From positions 1,054,001 through 1,118,000 of the forward strand of contig NZ_JAKRKC020000002.1 in assembly GCF_022664455.2 (NCBI RefSeq): a stretch of 64,000 nt of DNA. The letters are read 5' to 3'. How positions within the stretch are numbered: position 1 is the stretch's first letter; each line of letters begins with the position of its first letter. The notes beneath the pieces are model-generated. The model searched no databases. It was not told the origin of the DNA and saw only the letters and a program-made list of their open reading frames with translations. Position numbers and translations under genes: made by a program. This DNA comes from Actinomadura luzonensis (GTDB lineage Bacteria; Actinomycetota; Actinomycetes; Streptosporangiales; Streptosporangiaceae). Positions 37,796 through 45,962 of the stretch are shown piece after piece.

Positions 37796-38934
37796 GCGTC
37801 CTCCTCGGCGAGCGCCCGCAGGCACTCGCGGGCGAGCTGCAGCTCCTCGCGGACCTGCACCACCAGGACGGGGACGGCGGCCCCGGCCGCGCTGACCGGC
37901 CCGTCGTCGGAGCGTTCGCCGAGCGCCGGCGGCTCGACGCCGAGCAGCCCGAGCCGCCGGCACACGGCCTCGCGCACCTCGGGCTGGTCCCAGCCGATCT
38001 CGCCGGTGAACACCAGCGCGTCAAGGCGCGGCAGCGACGTGGCCGCCGCGGCGATCTCGCGCGCCACCCGGTGGGCGAACACGCGCAGCGCGAGGGCGGC
38101 GTCCTCGTCGCCCTTGCGCTCGGCGGCGACCAGCTCGCGGGTGTCGCCGGACGTGCCGGACAGGCCGAGCAGCCCGGAGCGCCGCTCCAGGCCCTCGCTC
38201 AGCTCCGCGACGCCGAGCCCGCCCGCCGACAGCAGCCAGGTCAGCAGCCCCGGATCGACGCTGCCCGAGCGCTTGCTCATGGGCATGCCCTCCAGCGGCG
38301 TGAAGCCCATCGAGGTGTCCACGCTGCGCCCGCCCGACAGCGCGCACACCGAGCAGCCGCCGCCCAGGTGCGTGATCAGCAGCTCCAGCTCGGCGAGCGG
38401 CCGGCCCAGCAGGTCGGCCACCCGGTCGGCGGCCCAGGCGTAGGACAGGCCGTGGAAGCCGTAGCGGCGCAGGCCGTGCCGCTCGCGCCACTCGCGCGGC
38501 AGCGGGTACGTGGCCGCCTCCTCCGGCAGCCCCGCGTGGAAGGCGGTGTCCGGGCAGAGCACGTGCGGCACCGCGGGAAGCTGCTCGCGGGCGGCCTCCA
38601 GCAGCGCCAGCGCGGGCGGCAGGTGCAGCGGGGCGAGGCTCGTCACGCCGCGGAGCGCCGCCACGGTCTCGTCGTCGGCCAGGGCGGGGGCGCGCACCAC
38701 CTCGCCGCCGTGCACCAGGCGGTGCGCCACCGCCCGCACGTCCCGGTCGAAGTGCCCGCCGAGGAAGCGCGCCAGCTCCTCCCGCGCCGAGGACGGGTCG
38801 ACGGCCCGCTCGGCGTGCGCGCTGTCCAGCACCGCGCCGCCCTGCACCAGGTCGAGACGCAGGCTGGAGGAGCCCGCGTTGACGGTCAACACCGCCGCCG
38901 ATTCCGTCATCCGCTCGTCGAACGCCAGGCCCAT
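37792..38934 (-). CDS. ackA: Acetate kinase
   Basis: 380 residues, slightly shorter than the usual ~400. Motifs: VNAGSSSLRLDL near the N-terminus, AHRLVHGG, FHAGLPEEAATYPLP, RRYGFHGLSYAWA, ITHLGGGCSVCAL (phosphate binding), SVDTSMGFTPLEG, and the C-terminal LVFTGEIGWDQPEVRE. It transfers phosphate between acetyl phosphate and ADP. No phosphotransacetylase or phosphoketolase is next to it; instead it is coupled to the erythromycin-esterase-like gene. The GTVS-type SG pairs near the end are replaced by GEIGWDQ. A second in-frame ATG eight codons in (38910) could be the true start. Confidence 0.93.
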   Translation of the reverse strand: MGLAFDERMTESAAVLTVNAGSSSLRLDLVQGGAVLDSAHAERAVDPSSAREELARFLGGHFDRDVRAVAHRLVHGGEVVRAPALADDETVAALRGVTSLAPLHLPPALALLEAAREQLPAVPHVLCPDTAFHAGLPEEAATYPLPREWRERHGLRRYGFHGLSYAWAADRVADLLGRPLAELELLITHLGGGCSVCALSGGRSVDTSMGFTPLEGMPMSKRSGSVDPGLLTWLLSAGGLGVAELSEGLERRSGLLGLSGTSGDTRELVAAERKGDEDAALALRVFAHRVAREIAAAATSLPRLDALVFTGEIGWDQPEVREAVCRRLGLLGVEPPALGERSDDGPVSAAGAAVPVLVVQVREELQLARECLRALAEEDA

Positions 38935-39048
38935 GCCGCCCGGCTACCCCCCACCGCCCGCGCAAAACGGACGCTGCGGGACGAACGACCGGGCCGCTTT
39001 ACCGTCCCCGGGGGTTGCCCGGCGATCAGCTCGGGTAGGCGAGCGCCT

Positions 39049-39549
39049 ATGGACATCACCCTTCAGGTGAACGGCCGGCCGCACACGGCCGACGTGGACC
39101 CGCGCATGTCGCTGCTGGACCTGCTGCGCGAGCGGCTGGGGCTGATCGGCTCGAAGAAGGGATGCGACCACGGGCAGTGCGGCGCCTGCACCGTGCTCAT
39201 CGACGGGCGGCGCGCCAACTCCTGCCTGGCCCTGGCGGTCGCCATGGACGGCCGCGCCGTCACCACCGTCGAGGGGCTGGCCGATGGCGAGGAACTGCAC
39301 CCCCTGCAGGCCGCCTTCATCGAGCACGACGCCTTCCAGTGCGGCTACTGCACCCCCGGCCAGCTCTGCTCGGCGGCCGGCATGCTGGGCGAGCCCGGCC
39401 CGAGCGCGGTCACCGGCGACCTCATGGCCGACCCCGAGCTGACCCCGCACGAGATCAGGGAGCGCATGAGCGGCAACCTGTGCCGCTGCGGCGCCTACGT
39501 CAACATCGTCAGCGCCATCTCCAGCGTCGTCCCCGGGGCGGCCCGGTGA
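39049..39549 (+). CDS. Aldehyde/xanthine oxidase family, 2Fe-2S subunit (PaoA/YagT-like)
   Basis: 166 residues. Two cluster motifs are complete: the plant-ferredoxin type CDHGQCGACTVLIDGRRANSC near residues 43-65 and the second CGYCTPGQLCSA ... CRCGAYVNI (~100-150). It passes electrons from the molybdenum centre towards FAD. Unlike E. coli PaoA it has no export signal, so the enzyme should be cytoplasmic. First gene of a three-gene operon joined by GTGA overlaps; TAGGCG lies 7 nt before the ATG, and no ribosome site is evident, so the message may be leaderless. Confidence 0.94.
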   Translation: MDITLQVNGRPHTADVDPRMSLLDLLRERLGLIGSKKGCDHGQCGACTVLIDGRRANSCLALAVAMDGRAVTTVEGLADGEELHPLQAAFIEHDAFQCGYCTPGQLCSAAGMLGEPGPSAVTGDLMADPELTPHEIRERMSGNLCRCGAYVNIVSAISSVVPGAAR

Positions 39550-40517
39550 GGCCCTTCGACTACGCCCGCGCCGACAGCGCCGCCGACGCCGTGCGCCGCT
39601 ACCGTCCCGGCACCATGTACCTGGGCGGCGGCACCAACCTCGTCGACCTGATGCGCCTCGGCGTCGCCCGCCCCGAGCACCTGGTCGACGTCAGCCTGCT
39701 GCCGCTGGACGCCGTGGAGGAGGTCCGCGGCCGGCTGCGCGTCGGGGCCGCGGTCCGCAACACCGACCTCGCCGCCCACCCCCTGGTGCGGGCCCGCTAC
39801 CCGATGCTGGCCCGCGCGGTGCTCACCGGCGCCTCCGGCCAGATCCGCAACATGGCGACCGTCGCCGGCAACCTGCTGCAGCGCACCCGGTGCGCCTACT
39901 TCCAGGACGTCAGCAGGCCGTGCAACAAGCGCCGCCCCGGCTCCGGCTGCCCGGCCATCGAGGGCGACCACTCCAACCTGGCGGTGCTCGGCCACTCCCG
40001 CGCCTGCGTGGCCACGCACCCGTCCGACATGGCGGTGGCGCTGGCCGCGCTGGAGGCCGAGGTGCACGTCACCGGCCCGGGCGGCGACCGCGTCGTCCCC
40101 ATGCCGGGCCTGCACCGCCTGCCCGGCGACGCGCCCGAGCGCGACACCGTGCTCGACCCCGGCGACCTCATCACCGCCGTCGAGCTGCCCCCGCCGCCGC
40201 CCGGCCGCTCCGTCTACCGCAAGGTGCGCGAGCGCGCCTCGTTCGCCTTCGCGCTGGTGTCCATCGCGGCCGTGCTCGACGTCGGCGCCGACGGGACGGT
40301 GACCGGCTGCCGCATCGCGCTCGGCGGCGTCGCGCACGCCCCCTGGCGGGCCGGACGCGCCGAGCGGGCGCTCGTCGGCGGCCCGGCGACCGGCGCGGCG
40401 TTCCTCGCCGCCGCCGAGGCCGAGCTGGAGCAGGCCGAGCCGCTGCCGCGCAACGCCTACAAGGTGCCGCTGGCCCGCAACCTGATCGTCGAGACGCTGG
40501 AGGAGCTGGCACCGTGA
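39546..40517 (+). CDS. Aldehyde oxidase family, FAD-binding subunit (PaoB/YagS-like)
   Basis: 323 residues, starting at the GTG overlapping the previous stop. FAD-binding motifs YLGGGTNLVDLMRLG and TVAGNLLQRTRCAYF are present. The insert RTRCAYFQDVSRPCNKRRPGSGC adds cysteines as in PaoB, which carries an extra 4Fe-4S cluster not found in ordinary xanthine dehydrogenases. It accepts electrons from the Fe-S subunit and gives them to oxygen or another acceptor. The overlap with both neighbours indicates tight coupling. Confidence 0.93.
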   Translation: MRPFDYARADSAADAVRRYRPGTMYLGGGTNLVDLMRLGVARPEHLVDVSLLPLDAVEEVRGRLRVGAAVRNTDLAAHPLVRARYPMLARAVLTGASGQIRNMATVAGNLLQRTRCAYFQDVSRPCNKRRPGSGCPAIEGDHSNLAVLGHSRACVATHPSDMAVALAALEAEVHVTGPGGDRVVPMPGLHRLPGDAPERDTVLDPGDLITAVELPPPPPGRSVYRKVRERASFAFALVSIAAVLDVGADGTVTGCRIALGGVAHAPWRAGRAERALVGGPATGAAFLAAAEAELEQAEPLPRNAYKVPLARNLIVETLEELAP

Positions 40518-42544
40518 ACCGCGTCGAGGGCCGCGTCAAGGTCACCGGGCTCGCCACCTACGCCGCCGAATACCCGGTCGAGGGCGTCGCCTACGCCTAC
40601 CCCGTCCAGTCGCTCATCGCCAAGGGCCGCATCGCCCGCGTGGACGCCGCCGGCGCCCTCGCCATGCCCGGCGTGCTCGCCGTGCTGTCCGTCGCCGACC
40701 CGCCCGGCCTGGCCGAGGACGCCGACGCCGAGCTGGCCCTGTTCCAGCACCGCGAGGTCGCCTACCGGGGCCAGCTCGTCGCCGCCGCCGTCGCCGGCAC
40801 CTACGACGAGGCCCGCGCCGCCGCCGACGCCGTCCGCGTCGAGTACGAGCCGGCCGACCACGACGTCAGCCTCCGCGCCGACCACCCCGGCCTGTACCGG
40901 CCGGAACGGGTCAACCCGAACTTCCCGTCCGACACCGAGCAGGGCGATTTGGAGGCCGGGCTGGCCGCCGCGGCGACCGCGATCGACGTGACGTACACGA
41001 CGCCGGTCCTGCACAACAACCCGATGGAGCCACACGCCGCGCTCGCCCTGTGGGACGCCGAGGGCCGGCTGCTGGTCTACGACTCCACGCAGGGCGCCAG
41101 CAGCGACCGCGACACGATCGCCAGGACGCTCGGCCTGCCGCCCGGCCGGGTCCGGGTGGTCTCGCGGCACGTCGGCGGCGGCTTCGGCTCGAAGGGCACC
41201 ACCCGCCCGCACGCCGTGCTGGCCGCCCTCGCCTCCCGGGCCGTCGGCCGCCCGGTCAAGGTGGCGCTGACCCGGCAGCAGATGTTCGACGTGACCGGCT
41301 ACCGCACCCCCACCATCCAGCGGCTGCGCCTCGGCGCCGACGGCGAGGGCCGGCTGACCGCGCTGGAGCACGTCGCCTACGAGCAGAGCTCCACGCTGAA
41401 GGAGTTCGCCGAGCAGACCGCCGTGCCGACCCGCGTCATGTACGCCGCGCCCGCCCTGCGCACCGCGCACCGCCTGGTCCGGCTGGACGTGGCCACGCCG
41501 TCCTGGATGCGGGCCCCCGGCGAGTGCCCCGGCATGTACGCCCTGGAGTCCGCCATGGACGAGCTGGCCTGCGCCGCCGGGATCGACCCGGTCGAGCTGC
41601 GGATCCGCAACGAGCCCGAGGTCGAGCCGGACAGCGGCCTGCCCTTCAGCTCCCGCGACCTGGTCGGCTGCCTGCGCGAGGGGGCCCGCCGCTTCGGCTG
41701 GGACCGGCGCGACCCGCGCCCCGGCGTCCGGCGCGAGGGGGAGTGGCTGGTCGGCACCGGCGTCGCGGCCTCCACCTACCCGGCCAGGCGGCGGCCGTGC
41801 CAGGCCGTGGCCCGGGTGCGCGACGGCGGCTTCCTCGTCCAGGTGGCCGCCGCCGACATCGGCACCGGCGCGCGCACCGCGCTGACCAGGATCGCCGCCG
41901 AGACGCTCGGCGTCGCCCCCGGCCGGGTGCACGTCGAGGTCGGCGACAGCGACCTGCCGTACGCGCCCGTCGCGGGCGGCTCGATGGGCACCGCCTCCTG
42001 GGGGTCGGCCGTCGTGCGGGCCTGCGAGGAGCTGAAGAAGGACGGCACGGAGGGCCGCGCCGACACCACCGAGGAGATCAAGCAGGACTCCGAGCTGGCC
42101 CGGCACGCCTTCGGCGCCCAGTTCGCCGAGGTCCGGGTGAGCGCGGTGACCGGCGAGGTGCGCGTGTCGCGGCTGCTCGGCGTGTTCGCCGCCGGGCGGA
42201 TCGTGGACGCCAGGCTCGCCCGCTCGCAGTTCATCGGCGGCATGACGATGGGCCTCGGCATGGCGCTGATGGAGGAGACGCTCACCGACGAGGAGTTCGG
42301 CGGCTTCCTGCGCCGCGACCTCGCCCAGTATCACATCCCGGTCTGCGCCGACGTCCCGGACGTCGAGGCGGTCTGGCTGGACGAGCACGACGACCGGCTC
42401 AACCCGATGGGCAGCAAAGGCGTCGGCGAGATCGGCATCGTCGGCACCGCCGCCGCCGTCGGCAACGCCGTGCACCACGCCACCGGCCACCGCGTCCGCG
42501 AGCTGCCGATCACCCCGGCCAGACTCCTGACCGCCATGTTTTGA
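40514..42544 (+). CDS. Aldehyde oxidase family, molybdenum-binding subunit (PaoC/YagR-like)
   Basis: 676 residues from a GTG overlapping the FAD gene. Aldehyde-oxidase hammerhead domain (1-110), then two molybdopterin-binding domains: GGGFGSKGTTRPHAV near residue 220 and the catalytic Glu in GSKGVGEIGIVGTA near residue 640. Substrate-pocket Glu/Arg pairs of true xanthine dehydrogenases are not evident, so an aldehyde substrate is favoured. Subunit order and size match PaoABC. No XdhC/PaoD-type maturation factor is seen in the window. Confidence 0.93.
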   Translation: MNRVEGRVKVTGLATYAAEYPVEGVAYAYPVQSLIAKGRIARVDAAGALAMPGVLAVLSVADPPGLAEDADAELALFQHREVAYRGQLVAAAVAGTYDEARAAADAVRVEYEPADHDVSLRADHPGLYRPERVNPNFPSDTEQGDLEAGLAAAATAIDVTYTTPVLHNNPMEPHAALALWDAEGRLLVYDSTQGASSDRDTIARTLGLPPGRVRVVSRHVGGGFGSKGTTRPHAVLAALASRAVGRPVKVALTRQQMFDVTGYRTPTIQRLRLGADGEGRLTALEHVAYEQSSTLKEFAEQTAVPTRVMYAAPALRTAHRLVRLDVATPSWMRAPGECPGMYALESAMDELACAAGIDPVELRIRNEPEVEPDSGLPFSSRDLVGCLREGARRFGWDRRDPRPGVRREGEWLVGTGVAASTYPARRRPCQAVARVRDGGFLVQVAAADIGTGARTALTRIAAETLGVAPGRVHVEVGDSDLPYAPVAGGSMGTASWGSAVVRACEELKKDGTEGRADTTEEIKQDSELARHAFGAQFAEVRVSAVTGEVRVSRLLGVFAAGRIVDARLARSQFIGGMTMGLGMALMEETLTDEEFGGFLRRDLAQYHIPVCADVPDVEAVWLDEHDDRLNPMGSKGVGEIGIVGTAAAVGNAVHHATGHRVRELPITPARLLTAMF

Positions 42545-42607
42545 CCTCCCTTTACGTGGAAGAAGAGCCCTCTTCATGCCTTGTTAACCGTGGTCAGGGG
42601 AGGGCTT

Positions 42608-43180
42608 GTGAGCCGGGAGTCGGACAAGGAGCGGGCGGACCGCAATTTCGTGGAGCTCCTGCAAGGGGCCCGCGTCGCGGTCACCGGCGTGCAGGTGCTG
42701 TTCGCCTTCCTGCTGACCGTGCCGTTCTCGCAGCAGTTCGACCGGCTCGACCTGGCCGACCGGTGGTTGTTCTTCGCGGCGCTGATCGGCGCGGCGGTGG
42801 CCTCGATCTGCTACATCGCGCCCACCGCGCAGCACCGGGTGCTGTTCCGGCAGGGTCGCAAGGAGCTGCTGGTGCGCCGCTCCAACTTCTACGGCATCCT
42901 GGGCGCGCTGGCGCTGGTGGTGTCGATGACGGCGGCCACCGGCCTGGTGATCGACTACCTGTTCGGGCCCACGCTGGCCTGGCCGGTCGCCGGGGCGATC
43001 GCGGCGCTGGCCCTGTGGACGTGGTTCGGCCAGGCGGCGCTCGACCGGGCGGGCGCCGACGACGACGATCAGGAGGACCCGCTCGACCCGGAGGAGTCGT
43101 CGGACGAGTCCTCGGGCGGGTCCTCGGGCGGCAGGGCCGTCCCGTCGTCCTCGTCCTCGCGGGAGCAGTCGCGGGCGTAG
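42608..43180 (+). CDS. DUF6328-like membrane protein
   Basis: 190 residues; GTG start with GGGGAGGG 4 nt upstream. Four membrane segments (~25-45, 55-75, 95-115, 120-145) after the head SDKERADRNFVELLQGARVAVTGVQVLFAFLLTVPF, which matches a widespread actinobacterial family of unknown function. The last ~40 residues are acidic then Ser-rich (DDDDQEDPLDPEESSDESS). These last 112 bp overlap the end of mnhG on the other strand, an unusual tail-to-tail arrangement. Confidence 0.85.
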   Translation: MSRESDKERADRNFVELLQGARVAVTGVQVLFAFLLTVPFSQQFDRLDLADRWLFFAALIGAAVASICYIAPTAQHRVLFRQGRKELLVRRSNFYGILGALALVVSMTAATGLVIDYLFGPTLAWPVAGAIAALALWTWFGQAALDRAGADDDDQEDPLDPEESSDESSGGSSGGRAVPSSSSSREQSRA

Positions 43181-43446
43181 GCGGCCCGCGCCACCATGTA
43201 CGCCGCCACCGCCACGGTGATCACCTGCGACGTCGCGACCAGCGCGAGCGGCCCGGCGTTCCCCCAGGTCGGCCGGTGCAGCCACATGGCCAGCAGCACC
43301 AGCAGCACCCCCGCCACCTGGGGCTTGGTGCCGGCGTGCATGCGCTCCAGAGTGTGCCGGAACCGCACCAGGCCCGCCCCCGCCGACAACGCCAGCCCCG
43401 CCCCCAGCAGCAGGCAGGCCCCCGCCGCCGGGTCCAGCGCGCTCAC
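43069..43446 (-). CDS. mnhG: Mrp antiporter subunit G
   Basis: 125 residues; GTG start overlapping the mnhF stop (GTGA). Three membrane segments with the family stretch GLVRFRHTLERMHAGTKPQVAGVLLVLLA. Required for the assembled Na+/H+ antiporter. The C-terminus carries an extra ~35-residue acidic/Ser tail (DCSREDEDDGTALPPEDPPEDSSDDSS), read through DNA that also encodes, on the other strand, the acidic tail of the DUF6328 protein. Confidence 0.92.
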   Translation of the reverse strand: MSALDPAAGACLLLGAGLALSAGAGLVRFRHTLERMHAGTKPQVAGVLLVLLAMWLHRPTWGNAGPLALVATSQVITVAVAAYMVARAAYARDCSREDEDDGTALPPEDPPEDSSDDSSGSSGSS

Positions 43447-43721
43447 CGCGCGCCCCGGCCGCCGCCGGAACGGCCGGCGAAGAAGCGGGCCAGCGACACC
43501 GACCCGACGAACCCCAGCAGCGACAGCACCAGCAGGATCGGCAGGTCCGAGTAGTCGTCCCTGGCGACCGCGAACGCGCCCACGCCGCACATCGACAACG
43601 ACGTCATGACGTCCAGCGACACCGCCCGGTCCAGCATCGACGGGCCGCGCGCCGCCCGGTAGAGGGTCAGCATCCCCGCCACCCCAAGCAGCGTCAGCGT
43701 CAGCGCGTACACCAGCGTCAT
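43443..43721 (-). CDS. mnhF: Mrp antiporter subunit F
   Basis: 92 residues, three membrane segments, with the conserved YRAARGPSMLDRAVSLDVMTS. Small hydrophobic subunit of the Mrp complex. ATG overlaps the mnhE stop by four bases, GTGA links it to mnhG. Confidence 0.94.
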   Translation of the reverse strand: MTLVYALTLTLLGVAGMLTLYRAARGPSMLDRAVSLDVMTSLSMCGVGAFAVARDDYSDLPILLVLSLLGFVGSVSLARFFAGRSGGGRGAR

Positions 43722-44263
43722 GCCTGGCCCAGCTCCTCCCGGTCCGCGCGGGTGCCGAACGCGGCCACCACCCGCGACTCCAGCGCCGCCACGTCGGCGC
43801 GCACCTTGCCGGCCGCGTCCCCGGGGATGCCGAGGACGTGCAGCATCAGGCACCGCTCGGCGACGTACGCCTCCACGATGATGCTGCCCGGCACGTTCGA
43901 CAGCGCCGTCATCACCAGCACCGTCATCGACTCCGACGACGTGCGCAGCTCCACCCGCACCAGCTCCACCGGCGGCGGCCCCGGCCGGAACACGTAGAAC
44001 ACCACCCGCGCCGTCGAGATCGCCATGTCCCAGCCGAACACCAGCAGGAAACGCGCGAGCGCGAGCGGCCGCACCCGGATGCCGGGGTCGAGGACGGGCA
44101 GCGGCAGCAGCCACGTCACCGCCACGCCGGCCGCGAGGCCGCCCAGCACGTTGCCCGGCGACACCTCGCCCCACAACGTCACCCACACCAGCGCCAGCCA
44201 GGCCACCATCGGCAGCGGCACCCGGCGGCCCAGCACGCTCGGCGCCAGCAGCCGCCCGGTCAC
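43718..44263 (-). CDS. mnhE: Mrp antiporter subunit E
   Basis: 181 residues, two to three membrane segments and a cytoplasmic C-terminal domain. Family motifs: WGEVSPGNVLGGLAAG, FGWDMAISTARVVFYVFRPG and TVLVMTALSNVPGSIIVE. GTG start overlaps the mnhD stop. Part of the Mrp operon in the usual order A-C-D-E-F-G. Confidence 0.94.
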   Translation of the reverse strand: MTGRLLAPSVLGRRVPLPMVAWLALVWVTLWGEVSPGNVLGGLAAGVAVTWLLPLPVLDPGIRVRPLALARFLLVFGWDMAISTARVVFYVFRPGPPPVELVRVELRTSSESMTVLVMTALSNVPGSIIVEAYVAERCLMLHVLGIPGDAAGKVRADVAALESRVVAAFGTRADREELGQA

Positions 44264-45828
44264 CGCCGCCCTCCCAGCACCGCCGCGATGTACGGCTCGC
44301 GCGCCATCAGCTCGGCCGCCGTCCGCCCGGTCAGCGCCGACAGCGGCCCCGCCAGCACCGTGAACGCCAGTGCCAGCAGCACCAGCGCCGCCACCGGCCC
44401 CGACAGCGCCATCGGCAGCGTGACCGTGGTGACCGTCGGCTCCTCGCCGGTGTCCTCCTCGCTCTCCACCACCGTGCCGGCGACCGCCGGCCGCGGGGCC
44501 CGCCAGAACGCCTTCCCCCACGTCTTGGCGACGGCGTACAGGGTGAGCAGGCTCGTCACCAGCCCGCCCGCCACCAGCGCCACCGGCAGCGGCCCGCCGC
44601 GCGCCAGCCCCGCCTGCACCAGCATCAGCTTGCCGAGGAAGCCCGACATGGGCGGGATGCCGGACAGGTTCATCGCGGGCACGAAGAACAGCACCGCGAT
44701 CAGCGGCGCGGCCTTCATCAGGCCGCCCAGCCGGCTCACCGACGTCGTGCCCGCCCGCCGCTCGATCAGCCCCGTCACCAGGAACAGGCTGGTCTGCACG
44801 GTGATGTGGTGCACCACGTAGAAGATCGCGCCCGCCATGCCCGCCACCGTGGACAGCGCCACCCCGAACACCATGTACCCGATGTGGCTGACCAGCGTGA
44901 AGGAGAGCATCCGCTTGATGTCGGTCTGCGCCACCGCGCCCAGCACGCCGGTCAGCATCGTCGCCAGCGCCACCCACATCAGCAGCGTCGAGACCGGCCC
45001 GCCGGGGAACAGCAGCGCCTCCAGCCGGATGATGGCGTACACGCCCACCTTGGTGAGCAGCCCGGCGAAGACCGCCGTGGCCGGCGCGGGCGCGGTGGGG
45101 TAGGAGTCCGGCAGCCACGCCGACAGCGGGAACAGCGCCGCCTTGATCGCGAACACCAGCAGCAGCGTCAGCTCCACCAGCAGCTTCACCTGGCCGGGCA
45201 GGGTGGCGAACCGCTCGGCGAGCTGCGCCATCGACAGGGTGCCGGTCGCGGCGTAGGTGATGGCCAGCGCGATCAGGAACAACATCGACGAGGCCAGTGC
45301 CATCAGCGTGTACGTCGCGCCCGCCCGGATCCTGGCCTCGGTGCCGCCGAAGGTCAGCAGCACGTACGAGCCGCTCAGCAGCAGCTCGAACGCCACGAAC
45401 AGGTTGAACAGGTCGCCCGACAGGAACGCGTCGGCCACCCCCGCCACCATCACCAGGAACGCCGGATGGAAGATCGCCATCGGGGCGTCGTGCTCCTGCT
45501 CGTCGTAGGCGTTGGCGACCGAGTACACCATGACGCACAACGTCACCGCCGACGACACCACCAGCACCAGCGTGGAGAGCCGGTCGGCCACCAGGCAGAT
45601 CCCGACCGGCGAGGACCAGCCGCCCAGCTCCGCCACCAGCGGCCCGCCCGAGTCGGCCGCCACCAGCAGCAGCGCCGCCACCGCCAGCGACACGCTCATC
45701 GTGCCGATGCTCAGCAGCGCCTGCAGGTGCCGCAGCCGCCCGGCCGTGGCCAGCTTCACCCCGGCCGCCAGCAGCGGCAGCAGCACGGGCACGCACACCA
45801 GCCCCTCCAGCAGCGCCCTGCTCACCAC
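44260..45828 (-). CDS. mnhD: Mrp antiporter subunit D
   Basis: 522 residues, about 14 membrane segments, homologous to NADH dehydrogenase antiporter-like subunits (NuoN/M). Key residues: Glu in FVAFELLLSGSYVLLTFGG, Lys in LVFAIKAALFPLSAWLPDSYPTAPAPATAVFAGLLTKVGVYAIIRL, and HIGYMVFGVALST. It forms one of the ion paths. GTG GTG start pair at 45828/45825. Unlike the other operon junctions, a 130-bp gap filled with 18-bp repeats separates it from mnhC. Confidence 0.94.
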   Translation of the reverse strand: MVSRALLEGLVCVPVLLPLLAAGVKLATAGRLRHLQALLSIGTMSVSLAVAALLLVAADSGGPLVAELGGWSSPVGICLVADRLSTLVLVVSSAVTLCVMVYSVANAYDEQEHDAPMAIFHPAFLVMVAGVADAFLSGDLFNLFVAFELLLSGSYVLLTFGGTEARIRAGATYTLMALASSMLFLIALAITYAATGTLSMAQLAERFATLPGQVKLLVELTLLLVFAIKAALFPLSAWLPDSYPTAPAPATAVFAGLLTKVGVYAIIRLEALLFPGGPVSTLLMWVALATMLTGVLGAVAQTDIKRMLSFTLVSHIGYMVFGVALSTVAGMAGAIFYVVHHITVQTSLFLVTGLIERRAGTTSVSRLGGLMKAAPLIAVLFFVPAMNLSGIPPMSGFLGKLMLVQAGLARGGPLPVALVAGGLVTSLLTLYAVAKTWGKAFWRAPRPAVAGTVVESEEDTGEEPTVTTVTLPMALSGPVAALVLLALAFTVLAGPLSALTGRTAAELMAREPYIAAVLGGRR

Positions 45829-45836
45829 CCCTCACC

Positions 45837-45962
45837 CCGGCCCGTGCCCCTCGCCCGGCCCGTGCTCCCCACCCGGCCCGTGCCCCTCGCCCGGCCCGTG
45901 CTCCCCACCCGGCCCGTGCCCCTCGCCCGGCCCGTGCTTCCCAGCCGGCCTGCGCTCCTCAC
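45837..45962. repeat. 18-bp repeat array (7 units) between mnhC and mnhD, starting at the mnhC stop
   Basis: On the minus strand seven 18-bp units alternate between GTGGGGAGCACGGGCCGG and GCGAGGGGCACGGGCCGG types. The first, divergent unit GTGAGGAGCGCAGGCCGG contains the mnhC stop codon; the last ends just before the mnhD ribosome site. It fills the only gap in the otherwise overlapping operon and may tune mnhD expression. The region shows no palindrome beyond GC-rich pairing. Confidence 0.85.

Noticed and set aside
39049..42544. Xanthine dehydrogenase
   Set aside because: The three-gene order, subunit sizes and cysteine insert in the FAD subunit fit PaoABC/YagTSR better, and no purine genes are nearby.
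42562..42575. Hairpin GAAGA-GCCC-TCTTC after the aldehyde oxidase operon as terminator
   Set aside because: Only a 5-bp stem without T-run; too weak to list.
45837..45962. CRISPR-like array
   Set aside because: Units are contiguous 18-mers without unique spacers, and there are no cas genes.
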